From: Cryoendolithus antarcticus
Taxonomy: Eukaryota; Ascomycota; Dothideomycetes; Cladosporiales; Cladosporiaceae
NCBI GenBank assembly: GCA_002077065.1
Contig: NAJO01000006.1
Coordinates: 62,001-126,000, forward strand
Direction: 5' to 3'
Length of the DNA stretch: 64,000 nt
Shown here: positions 43,249-51,853 of the stretch, piece by piece
How positions within the stretch are numbered: position 1 is the first letter of the stretch
How the letters are laid out: each line of letters opens with the position of its first letter
The notes under the pieces: model-generated
What the model was told of the DNA's origin: nothing
Database searches by the model: none
What the model saw: the letters and a program-made list of their open reading frames with translations, nothing else
Translations under genes and position numbers: made by a program

Positions 43249-43691
43249 GACTGCGATGTTGCAAGTGGATCACGCTCGTTCAAGTGACTACTTCACCAGT
43301 GCATGTGTGGTCAAAAATGTCAACTCAATGCTCCAAGTGTGGTGGAAGGTCATATATCGAACGCGGAAGGCACGCGTGAATGACGTCAAGCCAGTCGCGT
43401 TCGGGTCGCGTAAAGTCAATAAAAGTCATATTGAAATCAACTTCAGACCAAGACTACAATCGAAGACCATGAGCCATAACAATGTTAGGCTTGGACCATC
43501 GATGGAGTCTGTCAAAGACCTGTGTAAGATAATGGCGGCTGGCGACTGTCATTGTACGAAGTCAAGGCCAACGAACCTGCATGCCATTCGACAGTAGCGG
43601 CTTGAGACTTTTCAGGTTACTTACTCCGCGGCGTCCGCTGTCGTCTGTGATGGTGCACCTCTATCTGTCTCATATATTCCCAATTGTGCTG
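43249..43691. promoter_or_regulatory. FEN1 promoter region with MCB and CRE
   Basis: Contains ACGCGT at 43372..43377 and, 3 bp further, a perfect palindromic TGACGTCA (CRE/ATF site) at 43381..43388, about 125-140 bp upstream of the FEN1 ATG. Two more CGCGT half-sites follow within 25 bp. MBF control of RAD27 is established in yeast; action here is inferred. Confidence 0.5.
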
Positions 43692-44129
43692 CTAGCCTCC
43701 TCCCGCATGGGGAGCTACATGTACGTTCCAATTCCGCCAATTGTTCTGCCACAAGTTGCACTGATAGAACCTCTGCCGTGGCTGTCTCCGCCCGGCCAAT
43801 ATTTCCCAGAGTATGATAACCGAAAGCCCTCTGTTCCGCTCCAATGACAGCCTGTCGCCAGCCAGCCGGAACAGATGGTATGCAGCGACCAAGTGGCCGA
43901 CCGCGTGCACCGTGTGATGTGCAGCGCGGTCTACATCGTAGCCTTGGATCGGATAGCGCTGTCGGAAGCGCCAGTAGGCTTCGTCAGCCATGCGCATACA
44001 GTCGGCACGACCGACAAAGCCGTAGGAGAAAGCCCTAATCGAAGCTGCGCAATCGACCAAGTCAGCTTCGTTAGCATGTATTGCGGCCCAGACGAGCTGT
44101 TCCACGATAGGCCTAGTCTGGTTGTCCAT
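43692..44129 (-). CDS. Small orphan protein, island family copy A
   Basis: 145 aa, one exon, no family recognised. It appears helical, with PIVEQLVWAAIHANEADLVDC, SIRAFSYGFVG, ADEAYWRFRQRYP and HHTVHAVGHLVAAYHLFRLAGDRL, then a divergent tail. The order of conserved segments matches the copies at 46128 and 46897: an A/V-E-L helix, a C/x-S-I-x-x-F-x-x-G segment, an A-W/R-x-R motif, then an amphipathic helix with Ala/Leu. No signal peptide or membrane helix. Flanked by broken relatives, it belongs to a local expanded family. Confidence 0.6.
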   Translation of the reverse strand: MDNQTRPIVEQLVWAAIHANEADLVDCAASIRAFSYGFVGRADCMRMADEAYWRFRQRYPIQGYDVDRAAHHTVHAVGHLVAAYHLFRLAGDRLSLERNRGLSVIILWEILAGRRQPRQRFYQCNLWQNNWRNWNVHVAPHAGGG

Positions 44130-44593
44130 GGAATGGCTATACAGTGATTGCCGGCAGTGAGACTGTTGGAGGTATGCCTGTCTTGTACGCCACTGTTACC
44201 CTTCAATATATGTCACGAGCAGCAGATCCAGAAGTGAGATTTGGCAAACGTGTGGACAAGAAAATCGGAAATACTGATCATCGTCACGTAGGTTCATACC
44301 CGCCTGTACACACGCAATTGATGATTGCTGGATCTGTAATGATTCCTGTGTTGTAGACTTGCAGTATCTCGCGCCCGCCTCCCCGATGGCTTATGGGACT
44401 ACGTGCGCAGTCGTGTGTGATGCAAATGTCCACCAAGCTGATCGACCACGCAAACCGAATGCAATATTTGCTTGACGGAGTCTCAGAGGCTTCGTCTGGC
44501 CGTACACCGTAGAAGTCGCCGAAGGTCTGCAAGTCGATGGAACGGTATGGATGACAGTTGTTGAGGAAAGGGCGATGTGGGTTCGCAACGCCT

Positions 44594-44936
44594 TCATTGT
44601 GGCGCCCTCGCCATGATTGCAAAGATGACACCCTGGAGTGTCTGACACCGTAGCCGCCACATCGCATCCATAGCAAATGATATCTGATTGTAAGCGTTGA
44701 TCAAGTAGTGAAGAGCCCGGAGGAAATGATTGTCGGGTGCGAGTCGGGTCACGCACCGGGTTGACACCGCCGAAGAGAGGTTGTTGGCGCGCGACGACGG
44801 CAGTGAATTGATCCGGAGTTACAAGTCCATGAGCGAAGTCCATGACCGTGGTGATATTGTCGGTGAGACCGGCTTCCCAGAAGCAGAGGACTGCGCTTGC
44901 AAGCTCGTCGATCACCAAGGGTGTGAGATGGTCCAT
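44594..44936 (-). pseudogene. Frameshifted copy D of the island family
   Basis: From the ATG at 44936 the frame reads MDHLTPLVIDELASAVLCFWEAGL and DFAHGLVTPDQFTAVVARQQPL, matching copies A and C. Around 44735 the similarity moves to another frame (DNHFLRALHYLINAYNQISFA, matching the terminal amphipathic helix) that runs to a TGA at 44594..44596. The original frame stays open to 44391 (and upstream to 45035) but no longer resembles the family. I see no credible intron, so a small indel is the simplest reading. A real spliced gene remains possible. Confidence 0.5.
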
Positions 44937-45035
44937 GCTGTGTTGATTAATCTGCTGTCGTTGGACGGAGGGCGGGCGTATATGTACGACTTCAGCAGAA
45001 CTACTCTCGGACTTTGTGACAAGCATAGAGGACAT

Positions 45036-45431
45036 CAGCAGAATCTAGAAGGCCGGAGCCCTCCTTCTGTCGGGTCCCTAGGCAGAGAACGAACGTTATA
45101 GTACCCACTGGCTATTCCGGCGAGTACAACTTTAGTCCAGCCTTTGGCGAGGACAAAGGAAGGTGGACGACTGCAATGCTTGACAATCGAAACCACCAGT
45201 GCCGTCTTGCATCGTTCTCCGTGGCTCTTGAGATGCTCGAGAATCGCAAAGGTCAGTAGATCGTCACCATGAATTGTCGCTGAGACGTGCACGCGGACCA
45301 TCGCTGGAAGGGTTGACTCTGGTGAAGTACGATGGACAATTGTAGGGCAGGAATCAAGGATGCGGGGTGTATCCAAATGGAACCAGACCACATGCGCCCG
45401 TCATATTCCCTCTTCTACTCTACCTATGGTG
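45036..45431. other. Interval between broken copies D and E
   Basis: About 400 bp. A minus-strand frame at 45035..45391 (118 codons) has no clear similarity to the island family or anything else and is not called. Confidence 0.35.
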
Positions 45432-45779
45432 TCAAATCCGATTAGTAATCGACAGCAAACCCACCGAACGTAACGAATCCACCGGTCGTGTGGAGGATCG
45501 CAGCTCAGCAATTGGTGCATCCAGGTACCGTACAGCTTCCAGTTTGTGCAATTGATCGTGTCCAGGAACATTCTGGCCAAGGCCATCACAAGTGACGTGC
45601 GCGCCATGCTCATGGAAGTCTGCTGAGACGTAGGCCATGGCAATGTGCCAAGCGACCTCACCTGCAAGGCCAAAGGCAAACGCTTCGATCGTGTCGGCAT
45701 AGTGTTGACAGTTGGCGGTGTCTAGCTCAGACGCTGCCTCTGATAGTCATTGGACGACGCGGGCTATTCGAGGTGGCAT
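45432..45779 (-). pseudogene. Island family copy E with in-frame stop
   Basis: From an ATG at 45779 the frame reads MPPRIARVVQ, then TGA (45747..45749), then LSEAASELDTANCQHYADTIEAFAFGLAG. Against copy B (GRVTQRLADATIELEAV) the stop falls exactly where Arg is expected, so a single CGA to TGA change explains it. The frame then stays open to 45432. Later residues (VRYLDAPIAELRSS) diverge. It is likely a recently inactivated copy, or one with a different start after the stop. Confidence 0.55.
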
Positions 45780-46127
45780 GTTGTCGCTAGGTAGTTTCAA
45801 GGGTGCTTGACGACCGGGCTCTTCGTCGTGGTCCAGTCGAACGGCAGTAAAAGTATGGCATATTCAATCTACCACGAGATCTCATCTTGCACACGATACC
45901 AGGTCATGCGCGTACAGTGGCAGATGACCGATTGCCAGATGAGACTGTAAGCGGCAGCAATCACTATTGCACCGATTTCCATGATCATATCGGATCGCGG
46001 ACCGAGCGATGTGATGATGTCGCTTCGTGCTTCAGGACAGAACGCTCCTGGTATATTAGAGTCGCTAGATGTGAATGCATGGAGATTCTGCAGGGGAGCA
46101 TCAGGATTCTCATAGCTCAGCTATATA
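45780..46127. other. Interval between copies E and B
   Basis: About 350 bp between two divergent family members. On the minus strand near 45845-46000 a short frame (MEIGAIVIAAAYSLIWQ) looks weakly like the terminal helix of the family and may be a fragment of another copy. A TATATAA occurs at 46122..46128. Confidence 0.3.
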
Positions 46128-46565
46128 ATGACACATCCGATGAATGACTGGAAGGGTCGCGTAACTCAGAGGCTTGCAGACGCAACAATTGAACTGGAAG
46201 CAGTGCGAGAGGATCACTGCGTTTTCTGGATCCGGACTTTTGCCAGTGGGATGTTTGGACCAGGAGACTTCAGGACCGCTCTACTCGATGCAAGAAATCG
46301 CTGGCACAACCACAACCTGCCCCCAACGCAAGGCAATCCGCGCGCAGGTGTGAGCATCAACCGCGCCTACCAGACTGCACTTGGATCTATGTGGGGAGCC
46401 ATCTACGACATGGAATTCATGAGGCATACCGATGTCGACATATCCGTCTTCCAGCAGCGTGACGGGCTCATAGAGCTTCGGTCTGCCATTGAACGCGCGC
46501 AGCACGAGCCTGTTGATCAGGTAGTGTCTCCTGGGAGGACAGAGCAGAGAGAGTCTGTACGGTAG
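46128..46565 (+). CDS. Small orphan protein, island family copy B
   Basis: 145 aa from the ATG at 46128 (a second ATG at 46140 gives MNDWKGRV and may be the true start). No family recognised. Segments shared with copy C: QRLADATIELEAV / DSLADAAVELADA; IRTFASGMFG / IDCFVMGIGG; RNRWHNHNLPP / HDAWLRRHKLATP; INRAYQTALGSM / VEHAFRTALGFV; and a Glu/Arg-rich last helix (RDGLIELRSAIERAQ / RRLALEAIQESLLRR). The similarity is spread over the whole length, which argues for duplicated, selected coding sequence. Confidence 0.6.
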   Translation: MTHPMNDWKGRVTQRLADATIELEAVREDHCVFWIRTFASGMFGPGDFRTALLDARNRWHNHNLPPTQGNPRAGVSINRAYQTALGSMWGAIYDMEFMRHTDVDISVFQQRDGLIELRSAIERAQHEPVDQVVSPGRTEQRESVR

Positions 46566-46896
46566 TAGTTCTCGAGGTGTGTGAGGTACCTCGACATGGT
46601 ACGCAATCGCCGAGAGGATTGCTGATCGGGGCCTGCATACTTTTGAAGCGCAGTACTAGTTGACGAGTCTGAGATCAGGGCTCTGGGAATCAGCGTGAGG
46701 TCCAAATCCGCTGAAATTCGATCGGGATCGTCCAAATGTTTGTCAGGTATGTAACTAGATTCCGATCTGTTTCTCCTGATCTGCTGCTGAGGCACCCTCG
46801 ATCGGCGACGCGTTTTTCTGTACGCTGTATAAAAGGACAGTCTCCTTGCTCATACTGGGTCTTGCAAACTAGACATCCCCACACACCGTGCCTAGT
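46566..46896. promoter_or_regulatory. Copy C promoter with TATA box
   Basis: About 330 bp between tandem copies B and C. A good TATA box, TATAAAA, is at 46828..46834, 63 bp before the copy C ATG. An ACGCGT at 46808..46813 precedes it. Confidence 0.5.
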
Positions 46897-47328
46897 ATGA
46901 GCAGCCCGACACAGGACCAGATCAATCAGGTTCTAGACTCTCTCGCGGATGCAGCGGTCGAGCTTGCAGACGCAACCATGTATGACTGTTCATACTCCAT
47001 CGACTGTTTCGTTATGGGCATCGGTGGGCAGGCAGGCTACCAAGCCGCTACATTGCCCGCGCACGACGCATGGCTCCGACGCCACAAATTGGCCACCCCA
47101 GGGCCACACTTGCATCCTATCATCCACGTTGAGCACGCCTTCCGAACCGCGCTGGGCTTTGTCACAGAAGCTAGCCTTGCTTTAGGACGGATGGGAGAGG
47201 CGGACGAAAACATCTGGGGAGAGCGTCGGCTGGCGCTTGAGGCGATCCAGGAAAGCCTGTTGCGCAGAGCTGAGAGGGGGTTTGGGATCGTTATAGGTGT
47301 TCCCTTGGCCGGTACGACAGCTGTGTAG
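46897..47328 (+). CDS. Small orphan protein, island family copy C
   Basis: 143 aa starting MSSPTQDQINQVL (the preceding in-frame GTG is not used). It is the best-preserved copy: LADAAVELADATMYDCSYSIDCFVMGIGG, AHDAWLRRHKLATPGPHLHPI, VEHAFRTALGFVTEASLALGRM and a charged helix RRLALEAIQESLLRRAE. Probably all-alpha and soluble, without signal peptide. A canonical TATA box upstream supports expression. Function unknown; no enzymatic motif visible. Confidence 0.68.
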   Translation: MSSPTQDQINQVLDSLADAAVELADATMYDCSYSIDCFVMGIGGQAGYQAATLPAHDAWLRRHKLATPGPHLHPIIHVEHAFRTALGFVTEASLALGRMGEADENIWGERRLALEAIQESLLRRAERGFGIVIGVPLAGTTAV

Positions 47329-47529
47329 GGTCTCATGATGCTAGAAGCTGGACTTCCACTCTAGAACCGCTCCTTATTCAAACGGGCATGCTCATTCCAA
47401 CGCTCCATGGTGTGAAACGGGAACCGCCAGTCAGCTCGTGTACACCGTTGTGCATGCCGTGATCTCCGCACCCTATGTCGCCGACCGCGATCCTGAGCTC
47501 GCACTTTCGCTCGCTGTGTGACAAGCTGG

Positions 47530-48303
47530 TCATATTCTGACACCCTTGCTGCGTGCAAGATTCACGAACGCTCCCGCCTGGTGACCTGCCCATTGAAGCG
47601 TATTGCCGAGCGAGCTTCCCAATATCCGGACTTCTTCTAGCCGCCTGTCGAGGAATGCTTCTGTGTCCTTGAATTCCGTACTCTGATCCTGTGTTTGATA
47701 GATCTCCACCGCAGCGTATACACTCGACAGCGAAGCCCGCTTTGTATACCATGAAGTGTCTACCGAGACATCGCCAGCTTGAAACCAGATCTCATCGCTC
47801 AGGCTGGCCAGCTCGCGTAGAGAGGCAGGTATGTTCTGTGCAAATGACATCTGCCCGAGCGCGCCCTGCCAATGGGGTACCACGCCAGCCTCTGCATTGG
47901 CCCGCAATCGCTCCAAGACCAGACTTCGCACTTTCCTGCCGACGCCCCAGCTCTCGTCCAGAAACTGCACCCTGTTGCCTAGTGCGAGCCGCTGCGTGAC
48001 TAAGTGATACATGACCAGGTCGAAGGGTCCCCTCTTGAAGAGGTTCGTGCTGATGTCTAGGTACCCAGCATCTTTCGCGCCAAGGTTGAGTGCATCCTGC
48101 GTGAAGCCTGACTTCGGGACATGCTCGTAAGCAGCGGCGAGAATGGCCTGCTCAACAGGAGGATATGCGGGTGGCGCATCGTGCTCGTAGGAATGGTAGA
48201 GGCTCCGCTGTTGTTGGTAGAGACTGACTCGTACGCCTGCTGGAAGCTGGAGGACGCTGCGTGCTACTCTGAGGGTGGATGCCATGGCGACTATACTGGA
48301 CAT
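47530..48303 (-). CDS. COQ9: Ubiquinone biosynthesis protein COQ9
   Basis: Mitochondrial lipid-binding protein that presents intermediates to Coq7 in the coenzyme Q synthome. One exon, 257 aa; a second ATG six codons in is also possible. A mitochondrial presequence covers about 1-40 (VAMASTLRVARSVLQ). The family block VEQAILAAAYEHVPKSGFTQDALNLGAKDAGYLDIS and LFKRGPFDLVMYHLVTQR is clear, then the TetR-like helical part with WYTKRASLSSVYAAVEIY and FLDRRLEEV. Confidence 0.93.
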   Translation of the reverse strand: MSSIVAMASTLRVARSVLQLPAGVRVSLYQQQRSLYHSYEHDAPPAYPPVEQAILAAAYEHVPKSGFTQDALNLGAKDAGYLDISTNLFKRGPFDLVMYHLVTQRLALGNRVQFLDESWGVGRKVRSLVLERLRANAEAGVVPHWQGALGQMSFAQNIPASLRELASLSDEIWFQAGDVSVDTSWYTKRASLSSVYAAVEIYQTQDQSTEFKDTEAFLDRRLEEVRILGSSLGNTLQWAGHQAGAFVNLARSKGVRI

Positions 48304-49335
48304 CCAGTAAGAAGATTATTGGTGTTGCGATGGATTCCAGGAGATGAATTGCTCTGACCATGCTCGGCGGCCAATGACGGAATTATGAAACGGCCCCACC
48401 GCCCGGCAGAACCGAAGTCTATCACAACCTCACACTTCATCTTCTGTCCTCGCAGCAACCAAGACATGCACTATCGTCTCCACGCACCATGTTTGCTATC
48501 GGATGATTGTCATGTAGAGATGCACGATAGGCTTGGTGAAATGTGTAAGTCTCGACTGTAGATACTATCGTCATCAGTGTACATCATACGTTCTCCTCTC
48601 ATACTTTCTGTCCTATATACCCCTTACAGAAGAAGAAAGCCAATGGCACGATGAGGTTGTCACGAAGATGCGCTATGAGGACATTGTATACTGCTTTGGA
48701 AGTGGTTCCGCGGTGAGAGGAAGTCCTACCCAGTCCACGAGGCAGACATGGCACCTTTCGCACAGTGCCTGTGGTCCCGGGAGCCTGTCCGTCAACGCAT
48801 CCGAGATGGTATGTCGAAGAGGTCAGGCTACGATCTGGACACGATTCCAGCCAGACGAAGTGGCTTGCGATACGCTATGTCGAGGGCATACGTCCTCGCG
48901 GGCCTCAGGCTCCGAGGTGCACACGTTCAAGTAGTGCCGGCCAACGAATCGCGCGGTAGCGACAACGAGGTCCTAGATACCAGACAATAGGCTTCCACGA
49001 TCGGATCGACGCGACGAAGATCCTCACAATACACTCCTATTGTCCATTGGTGTTGTCGAATGTGAAGTGTCCTCAAGGTGAATCAGCGACAATAGGATTG
49101 GTGGGGCAAGGTTTTTGTGAGGACGCGCTAGCGCGTGACTTCACTGATCACTGCTGCAACGCGTACTACAAATCCCGCTTCTCTGCGCACTTCCACTCGA
49201 CGCCAGTCCACCTTTTACATGTTGCACAACCTCGACCGAACTTCTTCGATCAAGATCAACGCGCACGACAACACTCTCACACACCCCACACACACACATC
49301 ACACACCACCACCTTCCCCTCCCAACAGCAGTAAG
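48304..49335. other. Intergenic region with an unproven open frame
   Basis: About 1 kb. A plus-strand frame near 48533..48934 begins, after a good TTACAG acceptor at 48625..48630, with EEESQWHDEVVTKMRYEDIVYCFG, which looks protein-like, but I could not find an in-phase first exon. Near 49290-49320 there is a CA-rich tract. No gene is called. Confidence 0.3.
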
Positions 49336-50727
49336 ATGGCTCCTCCACCCCGCCAGACCTGCAACCCCAACTCGGCATGGGCATTGGGCTTGAAGCCTGG
49401 CCAGAAGGCGCCAAAGCGCAAGGCCGAGGATGGTAAGTCAACATCAATACACAACACAACTTCAGACTTCCACTTATACACTCTAGTGCCAACCACCGCC
49501 GCCCCTCCCACCAAGAAGGCGAAGCCTGCGCCGGTCAAGGCGGTCAAGCCGAAGCGTGTGCCTCCACCGGTCGGCTACAAGAGCACGATGCGCCCGTCTG
49601 CTTCGCGTCTCGCCGATCCTCGTCCAGTTGCTGCTCCGATGCAGCAACAACGTGCCGCGCCTTCCCCCAAGCGCGCACGTGAAGAGGAGACCGGTGATGA
49701 CCGGCAGATGAAGAAGGCTCGGGTGATGGAGCCACCGATGGCGCAGAAGCCATCCTCGGGCCAGCCAGCCGTCAAGGCACCTATGTACGCCCCTCGAGAC
49801 CTTCCAAAGTCCATGTTCAAGAAGCGCACCATCGAACAGGTCAACGAGGTGAGCAGCAGCAGGCCACTTGACCCTGACTATAAGCTGCCGGAGACCCGTG
49901 CAGAGGCGAAGAAGGCGCCGAAGAAGGTGGTGATGAAGAAGGTTGTGCCAAACCCGGCCCTCTTCAGCGACGACGAGGAGGACTTTATTGTCCCTGACGA
50001 CGTGATCGAGTACCGCGATGATGCACCAAAGAAGCGCCGCAAGCTCTCCGCCTCCTCCGCCACTTCCTTCGCCTCCTCCGCCGCCCTCACCAAGAAGCAA
50101 GTCAAGCCAAAGGCTAAGACTCCTGCTACCCTTCCCCCTCTCAAGACCGTCGAGCCAAAGGCCAAGAAGACCTCCGCCGACACTACTTCCGCCGTCACCA
50201 TCGCTGAGTCCAAGGCCAAGGAGACCTCCGCCAGCTCGTCCATCACCACGGTCGACACAGGGGCTATCACGCCCACCGCTACCACACTCACTATTGAGCC
50301 AGAGGTCACCATGCCCGCCGCCAACAACACCACCTCTCCTCCGCCCGTCTCCTCCTCTCCGGCAGCCATAGAGTCAACAGAAGACTCTCAGGATACCATC
50401 GACGTGTCTCGCTCCTCCATCTCCGGCATTGACGTATCAATCTCCTCGGCGCCCACCTCCACGACGCCAACCTCCTCGCCACCTCCCGCTCCCACGGCCG
50501 CGAAGAAGCAGATCGCCGGAGAGCGCATCGGCACCGACGGCTACGGCATCGGCACGAAAGGCAGACTCGTCCGCCAGCCAGGGCAGAAGGGTGTTGCGCA
50601 GAAGGTGCGCAAGAACAGTCGCGCCAAGTCGCCCACTGACAGCGAATCATCGGTGCCAAAGAAGAAGAAGCGCACCACCAAGCGCAGGGATAGCGCATCG
50701 GAGGGAGAGGAGAGTGAGCGGGCATGA
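49336..50727 (+). CDS. Lysine/proline/serine-rich nuclear protein of unknown function
   Basis: Exons 49336..49432 and 49487..50727 give 445 aa (463 if the intron is kept). The intron has a consensus GTAAGT donor and CTCTAG acceptor; it is 54 bp, divisible by 3 and free of stops, so the frame reads through it. The protein is low in complexity: KK/KR clusters (EPKAKK, PKKRRKLSASS, PKKKKRTTKRRD), SDDEEDFIVPDD acidic patch, and long Ser/Thr/Pro runs. It should be nuclear. The N-terminal SAWALGLKPGQ, the DLPKSMFKKRTIEQVNE segment and the GYGIGTKGRLVRQPGQKG segment are the only parts that look conserved. Confidence 0.7.
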   Translation: MAPPPRQTCNPNSAWALGLKPGQKAPKRKAEDGKSTSIHNTTSDFHLYTLVPTTAAPPTKKAKPAPVKAVKPKRVPPPVGYKSTMRPSASRLADPRPVAAPMQQQRAAPSPKRAREEETGDDRQMKKARVMEPPMAQKPSSGQPAVKAPMYAPRDLPKSMFKKRTIEQVNEVSSSRPLDPDYKLPETRAEAKKAPKKVVMKKVVPNPALFSDDEEDFIVPDDVIEYRDDAPKKRRKLSASSATSFASSAALTKKQVKPKAKTPATLPPLKTVEPKAKKTSADTTSAVTIAESKAKETSASSSITTVDTGAITPTATTLTIEPEVTMPAANNTTSPPPVSSSPAAIESTEDSQDTIDVSRSSISGIDVSISSAPTSTTPTSSPPPAPTAAKKQIAGERIGTDGYGIGTKGRLVRQPGQKGVAQKVRKNSRAKSPTDSESSVPKKKKRTTKRRDSASEGEESERA

Positions 50728-51853
50728 AGATCTCGCCCTTACCTCGCCGTCACCGTCGCCACAGCACCATTACCGCTGTCGGCCGCATTGCCATCACGTC
50801 AACTCCCCTGAGAGGTAGAGCTCTGACTACAACAACAATTCCACAACATCGCCTCTCACAAGCGCTACAGCGCTTTTCGGTTTGCTTCGATTTCTTCTCT
50901 GGCGTTCGGATTCCTTCACTGGCGCACATCACCGCCCTCACCTCTCACCACCCGCTGCCTACAGCCTCTACCGCCTCACCACACCGCCCTCTCACCACCA
51001 CACCGCCTCACTACCTCCACCTCACCACATCACCCCTCATCGTCGCTCTCGGTCGCCAAGCTGGCGCTGGCTGCTTCGATGCCTCACCACACCACACCAT
51101 CACCCTTAGTCGCCTAGTTGGCGCTTTGGGGTGCTGTCATCACTCAGCCGCCTAGTTGGCAGCTGGAGTTGGTAGCAGTGCACGATGGAGTGAGCGGGGG
51201 TTGCACCTGGCTGCCATGTTGGCGGCTGGGCAAGGTTTTAGGTATTTGAAGGTTGGGCAAAAGAGGCAGGCAGGCGTAAGGTGGTATGAGGAAAAGCACA
51301 CAGGGTTCACGGCGCATGAGTTCTTAGATTTGGGTTGCGTTTAGCAGGGTTTACTGAGTGCCGGCGTGCACAGGATTCTTGGGTTGCATTCTTGCTTGGG
51401 TTTCGGGAGTTGGTGGGGTCTTGGAAGTCATTGCGGCTATGCTTTTGGGAGCGTTCGCGATGGTTTACTTGGTTGCGTTCTGGGTATCACCGCGGGTCAC
51501 TTTTTTGACACCATCGCGACTGATACTGATGGGGAGAAGATGGAATGTTCATGGTTACTTCCTAGCGGCTATTTGGCCAGCTCGATGCAATCAGTGTCAT
51601 TGAACTCGTCTTCACTCTCACTGCGTCATGCTGTTCGAGATCCCTCCAATCTAAACTGCCCACAGTTAGTGATACCATCACCCACATTCGAAGTCTGACA
51701 CGTGACAGCGTGCATCGACGCGAGGTGGCGAAAGTGCCAAGACATCTCAGGCGCGTCTTCCCAAGCGCGACTTCAACTAAGGTACATTCCCAATCGCCAC
51801 CAAATACCTCGTCCATCGCCAGCATATGTGCGTTGTCGGTCGCCTTATCCAAT
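50728..51853. other. Low-complexity intergenic region upstream of RAD54
   Basis: About 1.1 kb. From about 50930 to 51110 the plus strand is C/A/T-rich with CACC and CTCAC repeats and few G. Two exact CGCCTAGTTGGC units occur at 51111..51122 and 51149..51160 (units like CCAAGCTGGCGCTGG nearby). No supported gene. Confidence 0.5.

Noticed and set aside
45035..45391. 118-codon minus-strand frame between copies D and E
   Set aside because: No alignment to the island family and no other motif.
46122..46128. TATATAA as TATA box of copy B
   Set aside because: It overlaps the ATG itself, so it cannot direct transcription of that start.
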